Shown here: in pieces, positions 20,476-32,348 of the stretch
Layout of the letters: the number at the start of each line of letters is the position of its first letter
Position numbering within the stretch: position 1 is the stretch's first letter
Assembly (NCBI GenBank): GCA_030248295.1
Contig: JASANH010000878.1
Location: forward strand, 1 to 64,000
Reading direction: 5' to 3'
Origin: Mesodorylaimus sp. YZB2_4
Taxonomy: Eukaryota; Nematoda; Enoplea; Dorylaimida; Dorylaimidae
DNA: 64,000 bases
Made by a program: the position numbers and the translations under genes
Notes under the pieces: model-generated
Databases searched by the model: none
What the model saw: only the letters and a program-made list of their open reading frames with translations
What the model was told of the DNA's origin: nothing

Positions 20476-23400
20476 GTAAGGAATGGCAGTACTGAGCGTC
20501 AAAACCATTTGAGTCACCGTACCTGCGTAGAACAACTTCAATGTCCTCTTAAAATTAACATGCAGCGCTTCGGTCTTGATCATCCTGTCGGCCAGCCCTG
20601 GTTTTCCTTGCTTCACAACGATCTCATCTTCCTCAACCAACGACAAGGCCACTATCCCGAATTCCATGCAGTACGTCAACAATTTCTCCACCACAGTCAA
20701 TAATTTCTGCGCTTTCGGATTCAACAAGCATCGATTAATGAACTGGCCCACATATCGATTATGCATATCGTACATGGCATCGAACTCTTCCCCGTCCTCC
20801 AACCGCATCGTCGTCTCCATGAACTTGGCCCAACTCACATCCACCACCTGATACAATAAATACGTTCTCAAATTTCTTACAAACAAATCCATTTCTCTCA
20901 GCTGAATCAATGTACGATGATACAAATGACCATTCGATCCCAGCTTGAGCAATCGTTGCTTCAACTTGGTCAACGTCCACAGTGTCAAATCCAATTTTAA
21001 CAAAAGCCCGAATGGCTTGCGATACCAATCAATTGTCGATTTTGTCAAAACGATGCTTGCCGGCCATGGAATCGAGCAATCCAATTTTAGCTGATCGATA
21101 ATCGATAAATAATCCATCGATTTCTTATCCAACATCTCAATACTGAAACTTAATTCCAACTTTTCCACATCTTTCTTCAAAGTCTTCGATTTCAATGCTT
21201 GTTCCAAGGCACGATTCAAGGCGTATGGATCGAAGAAATCTCTGGCATCGTCGATTTGGCACCCACTCGCCACCTGATCGGACAGTTTCTCGACTATAAT
21301 CGATGAGAAATCACCATCGGCAAACAAGAATATGCAACGAAGACTGGCACAAAAGGCGAGGAACTGTTCTTTCCCAAAGATGGCCTTGGTCGCGATAAAG
21401 TGTTTCATCGTATCAAGTCTAAAAATAATCTTTATTACCTAATTTAATTTCTGATTTAACTCTGATTTAATTTTAAAATTTCAAATTTAATTCTACTGCC
21501 TCAAACCGACAACGTCTCCTAACTGGAGCCACACTGAATGACTAATTTCCACACAGCCTATCAATTAAATGATAAAAATCACCAAAACATTCTTTCCCAA
21601 ACCCCTTACCTGTAACCATATTTTACGCACCCGTTTCAAGAACGTGCAGCAGTTCTACTCGTTTAGCTAATGACTGACTTATTTCAAGAACAATATCATT
21701 ATCTTGCCTTCACCAGACAAGACCAGAACTAGCACATCCTAGCACTGACGATGAGTAAAATATAGTCTCAGATAAGCCAGTCCAGAATAGAATGATTGGG
21801 CATTCTTTTAAAAATACTAAAAGAGGGTCCTGATACACCCGCTCCATTTGCAAAGAGGAAGATCGAGGATGAGATGCCCAAGTGTATCCTGAACCTAATG
21901 TGCATACCTCTGTCTCCACGTGGTCGTAATATTCTGAATCAATTCGTCGAAACTATTTTCCCCGATCTGATCCCAACTTTTATTCCAATAAGGCTTCGTC
22001 AACGAGAACTTGCCACTAGTGTCATCATCGCATAACGGGGTCTAAAATCAAAATGTGACTGTCCATCTCAGAATCAGTCTGAAAAGCTTTCAGGCGAGGA
22101 TGCCACAAAGCTAATCAGCGAAAAAAATAATCATCGCTTGCATCCCGCAATCATGATCAGCAGGACCAGCGCGCCAATCCAGACCAAGGCCACAAACTTA
22201 CAAGACTGAGAAGAACACATCGATCATGCAGGCGCTTCTAATACTGACCTCGTGTTCCGCTTCGAAGTACGATAATAGTCAGTCACTTTCTCCAGCAGGT
22301 AAATCTGCCAAACCTAACCTTTGCGGGCGTACCTCAGAAAGGGGTAGGCATACCGAATGGCAAGACAGGGCTGCCGGCGGTTTGGGCAGTTTTTGTAAAG
22401 GGCATTGGCTATGCTACTTTCTGCTAGGCCTGTCTCTAGGCACCTCTGACTACCCGCTTTATGTTACCGATTCCTACGTCAGTTTCCTCAACACAATCTC
22501 AACTTTGATTGGAAAAGGTCCATAATGCCCATGACAGAACAGTTGTTAATACGCCGCACCAGAATCAAAGAGGCGGGGGTTTGAATCCCCCTCAGACCTC
22601 ACCTCTTTGTAAAAGTTGGTCTGACTGTAAGTTTCTATTCTGTTCTGTCGCACGCTAGTCCTGCTGATGATACTGTAGTTCGAGAAAAGGCCTTATGGTT
22701 ACGAGGCTTTTTTAATGTTGGGTTATTCGTACACGTACCTGCACTTGCAGCCGATGTAAGAAGCAGCTCATTTTCGCCATCCATAATATCTCGTTCGCTA
22801 CCGGCTCGAAGACGGTCGGTATTTTCTCTTGTCGCAAGCGAAGCGCATCAGTCCAAAATCTTCGATCTGAAAAGCCATCGGTCAAACTTTAGAATTTTGT
22901 TTTTCTGTGTTTCCTGTGAGTCAACCCTGGCTAGCCTTCATTACTGACGCTGCCCCGGTCAGCACACCAGACCTCCGTCTTCTACCAACCATCACAGCCT
23001 CTCGCGGGCTAACACTATCACTTTTATAACCATCACACAGCTCACATCTGGCCCCTTGATACCCTACAGTACAAGCTCAGCACCACTCAAATTCCATTAC
23101 CAGAAAAGTAAACCACGTCAGGTTCCACATCGATAAAGAATTCGTCTGTTGTCATTCTCAAAGCCGCATCGATATTGGTCATCCAGGCTATCATCAACCT
23201 GAAATTGCAACTCATGCAAGTCAGCCAGCTCACCTACTGTAAACCATGCAACTACTCGAAATGCGGCGCCAGCGTGCACTCGAACAGAGTCAACCACACG
23301 GAACGTTCCTTTGACGAAAACCGAAATTCCCTGCACAAATTCTGCAAGGTGTCCAACAGCCATTTGGCCTAAAGAACGAAAGAAGGTGCACAAAACGGGT

Positions 23401-26400
23401 GACACGATAGTAACTGGTGATAAGACACTCACTGTGAAAGTCCTGTTTTGCACAGCTGCCCACACAAACTGGCAGAGCGAGTTTAGCTGCCTGAAACAAA
23501 TCACAACCATGTCAGCACGAGCACCCAAAACACCTCCTCTAAGTAATGCCTGATCCATCACCCAACCACACTATCTTCAACCATCGTACCTCGATCAGCC
23601 AATGCTCATAGCTTCAACATCGCTGACTTAGTCTGCGGGGAGGGGGTCTGATCTTCTTCCGGGGACAGGGGGGGTCGGGGTCGGCGACTTGGCGGCCCAT
23701 TTTGGTTGCTTGTAAAAATTAAATTTTTTAAATTAAATTTTTTCCCGCGAAAATTAGTTAGTTTGGGCCTTCCAAGGCAAAACATGGGGTCTTTTTACTA
23801 GATATGAAAAAATGAAATTTTTCTTTTGGGGGTGGGGTCAAAAATAGCAAAAGCACCTGCACAACCTCGGCGGGACAGGGGGGGTCTAAAACATTGGAAG
23901 GGTCCCCCTTCACAAAATTTTTCCAACATTTTTAAAGGGGGGGGGGTCAATCACAGTAAAGGCTACCTGCACACCCTTGCCGGGCGGGACAGGGGGGTCT
24001 AAAAAATGAGAAGGGTCCCCCCTTTACAAAATTTTTCAAAATTTTTTTAGGGGGGGAGGGGGGTCCACACTACCTTGGATACCCAGTCAGCGATGTTGCA
24101 GCTTTGATACAGCGCAGTCACCGTACCCCCCCCCCCCCCCCCCATATTTTGCGACCAGCGCTCCTGGCGGCGAAGTTTCATACAAATCTGCTGGTACAGA
24201 CAGGGGCCCCTCCCCACCCGCTGCTGAGATACTTTTTCCAGGCGAGTAAAGAAAACGATTGGCATATCAAACTCACACAAAAGTATGTGAGGCCTCCCTG
24301 CCACGGATCGCCAATAATCTTCCAGCCCCCAAGAGTGCTAGATACAAGGGTCTCTCGAGCAAGTGTCCGTCCTTCCCCTACTCACCTGAACACTGGCCCA
24401 TAATGTCCATACTCTCTGGCCACCCCCATCACTCCACTCGCTTTCTCGCAACACCCGCACGTCTCCTTCTCATACAGTCTCAGTACTTGGATCAGGCCTA
24501 GTCGGAGGGCACTCAGTGTCATACAACGCCTCGAATCGACACCTTCCATCCTTATCACATGGTCGTGTATGGCCGACACACTAAAACGGGTCCAACATCA
24601 GGAAATACTGCAGGCTTCTGATAAAACAGCTCACTCATTTCCCAGTTCTAAAGCCGGTTGCAACAATGCTCGTAACGCCGCGGCAGTGACTCCCACGAGT
24701 CCCACATTCGATGCCAAACAGAACTTGGAATCTTGAAGCTAGAATGAAGAAGTAGTTTCTCGTTTCTTTTTCAAAATCACAATTGCTCACCACGAATATC
24801 CAACTAGGAATGCCAGACATCAAATATCGAAAACAGCCAATGAATTCCTGGAACGGGACCACACTCGACGACGTTTCGGCCAAGCTTTCAGCAGAGATCA
24901 ATCGATATGGCCCCTTGTTCAGAATATCCGTCCAAACCTGATCAAAGTCTTTGGCCTTCAATTGACTCACATTGCACTCCGGCCTGAAAATGCTAAGCAT
25001 ACAAGCATATATGGCACTGACCAAGCCATTCCAGATGAGCTTGCTTTGTAGCGCTCAAAATGGGGCGAGTCTTTTTATGACATCCGAGTCAGTCAGCCAG
25101 TCGTCGCCCAGCATTGACCGACCATGGTGTGAGGCCATAGAACCGGGCGTTGCCTCTAACTCATGACTTGTTGTCTCACGACCTTATGTTTATCACGCTG
25201 CAGGTAGATATGGCACGAACACCAAGTGAAGCAAGGTCTGTCTGGATTTTCCTGCATCCAGGATTGCTGGCTCACTGCACTTCGCCAAGCCTTGCCGCAG
25301 TTGATCTCAGAATGCGTCAGCCTGCAGCAATGCGCCGTGGGACAAACAGAAGCGATTTTCCCTAGGTTTCCAGAAGAAAAATGCGATATTTCCCTGATTA
25401 TTTTACGCTGTCCCACGACTCCAGCATCCGAAACTGGGGAGTGTAGCCGCGTGACCCCCCTCTAGGCTTGGAAAATTGTCAATTTTGTAATGTTAAAATT
25501 ATGAGAAACTGGTCTGACCCCCCTTCTGGACGAGCCAAAATTAGTGACCCCCTATGGGAAACCCAAGAAAATCCTGACCTCCCTCGCCTTGGATGAGCCT
25601 GAAGTTAATGAGCCCCATCGCTGTCCTGACCCCTGACCCTGCCACGACTTATTTCGCGGCCCTGTACAAGTACAATTTCGCACTCTGTCTCGAAGTAAAG
25701 AGAAATCAGCGGATGGAGAATGCTCTATAACTTCAGAAGAGTCAGCTCCCTGACAGGAGGTCTGAAAATCGTCAACTCAAAAGGCACATTCAACTTTGGC
25801 GCCAGATATCTCGATATGGGTGAAAGAGAGAAACTTTTCGCGATGATAAGTTGATTACTCTTCATTTGCGAACACGCTGGTGTGTCGTTGATCGAGTACG
25901 ACCGAGAGACTGGCGGGTTATGGCAGAGATCGCCCAAGCCCTTTCAAAAACACGGTTTTTGGCATGATCCCGTAAAAATCGACTTTGCACAAAGAAGGAC
26001 CGCTGCATCACTCATAAGTGCATCGCACACATAAAAACGGGGCGTAAAAAAATTGAAGCTTGGCAACATGCTTTCTATGAGTCGAACCTTACACAAGCCT
26101 GTCTCAAAAATTGTGACAGTTCCAGGGGATAATTTTGATTTTTATCTGGAAAATACGTAAACATCAGGGGAAATGACTTTTTCCACAACTTACCTCGACT
26201 TTTTCCGTGGTGATTCGCCAACTAAGGGCACAATATCACTAGCGCATACGACCGGGACTGGAGACGCACCATTCGAAGAAAAGCCTGAAACAAAGGCCAT
26301 TTTATTTTTATCCAATTCAGAATTTTGACTGACCTTCATCCTTGTCCGACGGATCACAGCAAACGGATGGCAGAATCGGGAAACTAGTTGGTGTCGATTG

Positions 26401-27360
26401 AAATGTAGGAAGACAGAAGACAGGCACGTTAAGCTCGTCATACAAAATGATCTAAAAAAGGAAGAACGAACAAGATTTACTAATCGAGGGACCGATTAAG
26501 ACAATGGCAGCACTGATTGGCCCAGTCTGATTCGGTGTGACTAACCCGTGGATCTCGCGCTCAGAAGAATGTGACTGCCATCGTAGACCACGGGTCATGC
26601 GATCATTGCAAAGCAGGAACTCATCCAGCTGGTACCATCTGCTCGGATTTCAACCTGTTACACGCATCAAATAAGGCATACCCACCCACTGTTCCACGCA
26701 AAGGCCATCTCTTCTGAGACTCGCTGGATGCACCAACCCCTTCACATGGATAGAACTAGCATTAGCACTGTAAAGGCTAGGAGCAGAAAACCCACCCTGG
26801 TGTTTGCTTCTCCAAGTCCAATTTCTGTACAATTGTACTCACCTTGGGGATTTTCTTGGGCGATGCATCAGCGAACGAAGGAAGCTTGAAAAATAGGAAC
26901 ATCTTTGGCTTGAGTTCGATGGGAAGCTGCTTTTGATCCACTTTTGCCATTGTGGCCAGAAATAAAAGCGGTTCATGGACAGGGACATCGCCAGTTAAGG
27001 AAAACAACTTTTCTGTAGCAAGAAAAATGTTTAGTTTCTGCAGTCTCCAACCAAATTTGTAAGACCTAAGCAAACCGATGATTGCATTCATGAAAAACCA
27101 TCAGAAAAACCCACAGTACACTCAGGTGACTCACCCAAAGCAGCCTCCAATCGATCAGCTTTTTCGTCGAATCCTTTCCATCGAAAGAAATAGGAAAAAT
27201 GGGCTAAAGGAACAACAGGATCGAGTTGAGTTTTGGCACTTTTCCATGTCAACAATCGTTCGAAAATTAATTTTTTAACATCGTTTCGAGAAAGATTACA
27301 TTTCGATGAGCTCAAACAATCAGACAGCACCCGTATGTCGGAAATAATACTTTTCTCCAT
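20398..27360 (-). CDS. Gamma-tubulin complex component, GCP5/6-like (multi-exon)
   Basis: A Spc97/Spc98-family protein of the gamma-tubulin ring complex, which nucleates microtubules. Exons supported by splice sites and phase are 27135-27360, 26843-27012, 26334-26451, 26194-26284, 24791-24983, 24635-24738, 23433-23490, 23238-23368, 23101-23198, 22739-22866 and 20398-21418. At least one exon is missing between 24984 and 26193, and one of length 3n+2 between 21419 and 22738. Family signs are the grip-1-like block ending G-I-P-S-W-I-F; the D-E-F-F-I motif followed by R-F-W-T-D-A-L-R-L-R; and the C-terminal block around M-D-L-F-V-R-N-L-R-T-Y-L-L-Y-Q. The C-terminal D-A-M-Y-D-M-H-N-R-Y pattern fits GCP5 best. 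The last codons and stop fall in a SINE, unless a donor at about 20521 is used. Confidence 0.85.
22545..22620 (+). repeat. Decayed tRNA-like sequence in a GCP intron
   Basis: A T-arm-like GGGGG-TTTGAAT-CCCCC is preceded by a weak box A-like segment. No acceptor stem can be formed, so it is probably a tRNA-derived repeat fragment. Confidence 0.35.
23850..24065. repeat. Two-copy tandem of a G-rich about 125-bp unit
   Basis: The words CACCTGCACA, GGCGGGACAGGGGGG, GGTCTAAAA, AAGGGTCCCCC and CAAAATTTTT occur twice in the same order. Runs of eight to ten G separate them. It sits in an intron of the GCP gene. Confidence 0.65.
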
Positions 27361-28179
27361 CGAAAGGCAAAGAAAGGAAGACAGAATGTGACCGCACCGA
27401 TTCGAATCGAAACAGAACACTAAGACACATAGACAGAACTGCTGTGTTGCATTTGTCTTCTGGGCGAATATCTAAAAAACCCGGCTGTAGCAGACAACAT
27501 ATTTTAGTGGCGGCAACTCAAAATTCTTGACGTGTCAATGGTCAGCTGGGGCTGTGTAAGTGTTACCAGAGTCCCTGATCCTGATGATGAGGGAATGTTG
27601 ACTATGAAACATGAGTGCATGAAATTATCTGTAAAAACTGTACGCCTGATCCATCACAAGCAGTCGTGATCATGACGATCGCAAATATCGAGGAACGAGC
27701 AACTGCATGCAAGATTCAACACCTGCAGATCCAACGAGCACACATCAGACTCCAGAGTTGGTGATTTTCCTGAAAAAACAGGGATCACAGAATCTGATCA
27801 CCTTTCCGCTCATCCTCTCAACCCAATCTCGCACTAGACACCAGATTTCGCGGATCCCCCCCCCCCCCCAGTTTCTTCGATGCAGCATTGGCTTTGGGTG
27901 ATTTGCAACTGGGTTTCATGGACTTGTCGCCAGCTTTCTTCGACTGCATAGCCATGCCTAGTTTTATGCATTTTTACACCCACGAAGGACTCCGAAGCCT
28001 ATCGGCTAGTGAATATGCAAAAAAGAAATAGCCCTATCAAGAAGCGCCGTAAGCTACACTGCGGCTCGGCTACTAATCCAAGCCGTTGTTTCTTTCTGCA
28101 CTGTTCAATGTAACAGCAACAGTATTTCCAGTCCACAAGGGTATCGTCACTTCAAAAACACATATTTACATACTCCTAC

Positions 28180-30528
28180 TCACAAATACTTCTGACTGTT
28201 TCCATGTCCGAAACGATTCCCGAGTTGATTCACTCTTTCAAGCGTGGACTGCCGGTCCGATGCCGAAGGCAACTTGACAATTTTCAAGTCCTTTTCTCGA
28301 TCGAACGGGACTCGCTCTTCCTTGCCTGCTCTCTATAACAAAATACACTTTAATTACCTCGCCTACACACTCAATCAGGGTTGTACAAGAAGCGGAAAAT
28401 GATTCTCCCTTACTTTTCCTGGTTGTCTAGACAACAATTCGATTTTTCCCAAATTATTTTCACTTTGTCTGGTTCCCAACTTTTTTACTGATCAAAAGCG
28501 GGGGATTCAAAATTTTGAGCCTGAGACTGCTGTATTTCAAAGTTTTCCCTGCTTTTGGCTCCAAAATTCCAATTTCTCCTGATTTTCCAGACACTTTTAG
28601 AACTTCCTGACTTTCCCACGTTTCCCATCCTTCGATGCACCCAGTCAAGTACGCATACCTCTGCTTCTTCCTGTTCTTTCTTTTTCTTCTTCGTATGCAA
28701 TTCGACCAACGATTCCTGCGGTCTCTTCTGGTTCAATCGTTCAACTTCGGCATCAAACTTTTTGTCTCGTTCGGCCGCTGCTTTATGTTGAATAATCTTC
28801 TCGTCCTTGGATGCCTTATCTCCGCCCTTTATCCGATTTCTCTCTCGTTCTTCTGGTGTCTCAGTCCAGGCCGAAGCGTCCCCACTCGAACCACCATCAT
28901 TCTTCTTGAACGTACGAGCTGTCAAGCCATACGACTTGGAAAGTTTCGTCGGCAATTCCGTCATCCATTCTTCTCGGGCACCCTTCCGCTTTCGAAGTTC
29001 TTCCTGCAAAGAAAAGACTTAAAATTAATTTTCCATCCCGCCACCTTTCCATGGCCTCGTGTGGACAGTGTACACATGAAGCAGCCACTGGTGGACTTTC
29101 CACAACACAACACCAGTAAAGTCCGAGTGGCCAGCCAAGTCTCCACAGGCCCATGTTCATGTTTTGCTTGGCAGAACGACTGGATGGGCACCCTATCAGA
29201 CAGTCACGGGCAGACGCTGTTCTTACCCTTCCTGGTTATCAGAGGGGTCGATTTTCGGGCTTCTACGACCTGTTTTAAGCCTATTTTGTCATCAGTTATG
29301 ATCTACCTGGGTGCATGCCATGGGGACTGTTAGCTGCGACAATGACACTAACAAATCACTCCCACATCCTGTGAGAGGACCATGCCCCATCGAACCTCTC
29401 CACATTTACTAACCCTGAAGAGACAGGAGGCGATCCCCACCAAGCGTCCAATTGAATGTGTACCATGCTACCCGCGTGGTGACTCTTACACAGAGAGGCG
29501 TCCAAGGCGAAGGCTCACCCACTTTCTCCATTTCTGGGAATCGAACCCACCCAAGCCAAGGGGAGTCTAGCACCGCCAAGTACTGCCAGGCTTCACACAC
29601 CATCAAGGCGGCTAGATGTGGAGACCAGGCACTCGACCTTCTTCACAGAGCCGCAGCCAAGATATAACATCGCGGGTGAGTCAGCTCAGGGGCCAGTCAC
29701 AGTCCCAAGGTTCAGGAGGGTCATATCGCGTGATGTGCAGGATAGGACCCCAGATGTAAGAGGATATAGCAAGCGGACCTGTGGAGACCTGGCTGGCTTT
29801 TCCTTTTTTTTGGGCTTGTGCAAATCACTTCCACGTCCAGTAAGAGGATTATGCCCCATCAAACCTCTCCACATTTACCAACCCTGCAGAGACAGGAGGC
29901 GGTTCCCGCCAAGCGTCCAATCAGTGGCTCCTTCAGGTGTACACTGTCCACACGAGGCCCTGGAACGGTGGTTGTCGCTGTCACTGACCACGCTCTAATT
30001 GTGACCACCATCCCAAGACACAATCAAGACATGAACCCTCCCCTGAAATTTAACCACCAGGGGCCACGCCATTTTCACGATTATCGGCGTAGGACACATC
30101 CCAAATTAGACGATCACATCACCATGACGAAGGATAGTGCCCAAGATTTCAGATTTGTCTTGACTGATTGTAAGGTGGTCCCAAGATAGTCGACCGCATC
30201 ATGTGGTAACCCTCCCATGACCCACACCTCTTACCTCCTCTTCCTTTTCCTGCCTCAATTTGTACACTCGATACGCGTACGCCTCGTCACTCTCGGACTC
30301 CGGTACTGGACCAATGCCCACATCATCCTCGTCCTCGTCTTTCGATGGCCCAGGCGCAGCAGGTCCTTGGATCAAATCTGGCGGCAATGCTGGTCCATAG
30401 CAGTCTTCCTCCACGGCTTCTTGGTTCCCACTCGAATGCGACTGCACCTCGTCACTCTCGCCGTGCTCTTCATCGTCCCCCGACGGAGGTTTCCATCCGG
30501 GCGGCAAGACCGGTCCGATTTGCGACAT
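28180..30528 (-). CDS. GPALPP1: GPALPP motifs-containing protein (DUF3752)
   Basis: Exons are 30235-30528, 28659-29003 and 28180-28332, all joined in phase 0, giving 263 residues (the human protein is about 340). The N-terminal part carries G-P-V-L-P-P-G-W and G-P-A-L-P-P motifs in an acidic Ser/Glu/Asp-rich context. The second exon carries the DUF3752 core: E-E-W-M-T-E-L-P, then G-L-T-A-R-T-F-K, W-T-E-T-P-E-E-R-E-R and a coiled Lys/Glu-rich stretch. The last exon has R-V-P-F-D-R-E-K-D-L and ends N-R-F-G-H-G-N, matching the family's end. The start at 30528 is chosen because ATTTCAG lies just upstream. That is a likely trans-splice site 236 bp after the RPL19 stop. The molecular role is poorly known in any species. 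Confidence 0.92.
29041..29971. mobile_element. TIR-E element in GPALPP1 intron 1
   Basis: About 50-bp inverted ends with the core GCCTCGTGTGGACAGTGTAC face each other near 29050-29085 and 29925-29962. Inside, about 85 bp (29362-29450) is repeated at 29842-29925, with the words GCCCCATC, AACCTCTCCACATTTAC and AGAGACAGGAGGCG. No transposase is seen, so it is non-autonomous. Confidence 0.75.
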
Positions 30529-30764
30529 CGTTTCGTTGCCTGAAATTTCTACGCTCCTATTAGAAGTCATAAGTCGCAATTGAATGGAACCCAAGCTCGA
30601 TTAACGAGAGGTTTCAACCGCGCAAGACATTTGTCCATAGTTTATCCATGATTCCACAGCAACATTTTAACGAAATCTATATAACTGATAACCGAATGCA
30701 GAATCGCCACAGGAAACAACCGCCAACATTCAATATTCCCCACGACTCAAACCACGTTAACATT

Positions 30765-31958
30765 TCACTTTTTCTTCCCGCTGTCTTTCTTTTGTGGTTT
30801 TTCCGCTTTCGGTTCCTTGGCCGCTTCTTCCTTCTTAGATGACTTTTCTTTCGGCTCCTTTTGCTTCTCAGCCTTGGCTGGCTTCTCCGCTTTTTCTTGT
30901 GGCGCAGGCTGTTGCGGTGGTTGAGTGGCTGGAGCTTCCTCGCTTCCAGAGCGTTTCTCTGATTCCGAAATCTTTCTCAACAATTCAGCGCGTTTCTGAG
31001 CGTGACGTTCTTCTCGTCGTTTGCGAGCCTCCTTGTTCTTGGAGCGACGAGCTTCGGCTTGGTCGCTAAAAAATTCAATTTTTTATCTAGTTAAAAATCA
31101 ACAAATAATCCACTTACGCGATAGCCCTGGCGCGTTGTTTCTCCGATTTCTTCTTGAAAATGTATTCCATCAAGACGCGTTTGTGCTTGAAAGTGTTACC
31201 CTTCACTTTCATGTACAGGTCGTGGTACCTGAAAACAGCACATAGAATTTAGAATCTCATCGCTCAAACACCACCAAAATCATATTGGTTACTTACAAAT
31301 GCTTATCGATCTTCTTCGCCTCACGGTAACGTTTCAAAAGACGACGCAAAACACGCATTCGACGGATCCATAACACCTTAGATGGCATACGAGCGTCAGC
31401 CGTACCTCGTCGCTTACCGAAGCCCATATGACGACCCTAAATAGAATTCTTACAGTTTCTGTCAAAGTAACATCTCCCTAGGCACATACTTTACGACGAG
31501 CCTCCAAATTCTTGCGGGTGCGCGCTCGAGAATGGACGGCCACCGGTTTGCGGATGATCAAACCGTCCTTGATCAGACGACGAATGTTTTGTCCTAAAAC
31601 GATAAAAGTACATGAAAAATTTAAATCTCCCATTTTTTAACTCCTACGAAACCGCCTTTCGGTGTCTGTTTCCACGCAAACAACTGAAACTACGTATTTC
31701 CGTTTTCCAATTCCATAAATTCGAACAATTTGTACCATCGATTTCGAGAAATCATTTTACATTCACAAAAAATATAAAAACTTACGCGAATTAGCATTGG
31801 ATATTTCATTGCTTTCGTTCGGATCGAGCCAAACCTTCTTTTTGCCGCATTTCAACACAGCGGCGGATAACCGTTTTTGCAAACGTAGATTACTGAAAAA
31901 TCAAAATATGTATTACTTTTCCCTACATATCTAAAAAAAAACGAAAACTTTACCTCAT
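30765..31958 (-). CDS. RPL19: 60S ribosomal protein eL19 with long C-terminal extension
   Basis: Exons are 31954-31958, 31786-31892, 31490-31593, 31297-31436, 31118-31228 and 30765-31065. The phases fit, and the first exon holds only Met and part of Ser. The protein starts [10 protein letters not shown] and keeps all core eL19 blocks, such as [11 protein letters not shown] and the arginine-rich helix. After the usual helix end [10 protein letters not shown] it continues about 60 residues as a Lys/Ala/Glu/Pro-rich tail, which the familiar nematode and vertebrate proteins lack. An acceptor motif TATTTTTTAG precedes the start by about 35 bp. It is a structural protein of the large ribosomal subunit and is expected to be highly expressed. 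Confidence 0.97.
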
Positions 31959-32348
31959 ATTTCGTGTTTATAATTAAACGGTCCACTAATTACTAAAAAA
32001 TACCACTTTCCGTGCCAGAACAAGACTACAATTCCCCAACAACTTTTCTTTTCTTGGCCTCTCCTCTTTCTCTTTTGTCGTGAGCACAGCGCCATGCCAC
32101 GGCTAACAGAAATAATCGCTTAGAAACGGGTGAATTTAAAATTATCATGATTAGAGCCGCGTCCCCAAAAAATGAGAAGACCGAGGAAAACTTTCTCCGG
32201 TTTTTTATTTTATCTTATCAACTACCTGCAATTTGCAAAATATTAGAATATTTGGTATTTAAATTAGAGCAAGGAAAATGTGAATACATTTTTCTCACTT
32301 TATGTTTCCCAGCCTCAATTTAAGTTGTTTTTAAGTTAGCCGTGTAAT
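31959..32348. promoter_or_regulatory. Shared intergenic region between RPL19 and TTC39
   Basis: The 390 bp between the two divergent start codons is AT-rich. It contains no TATA box on the RPL19 side that I can name, but has the acceptor-like TATTTTTTAG near 31995. A bidirectional promoter is the simplest reading. Confidence 0.45.

Noticed and set aside
22140..22210. Short minus-strand hydrophobic segment ending in a stop, like a membrane tail
   Set aside because: It lies in a GCP intron, has no matching upstream exon in phase, and is too short to support a gene.
25156..25937. Minus-strand frames as further GCP exons
   Set aside because: One or more exons must lie here, but none of these frames has a clear acceptor in the needed phase or a recognisable GCP block.
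28635..29333. 232-codon plus-strand frame
   Set aside because: It is antisense to GPALPP1 exon 2 and extends into a transposable element in the intron.
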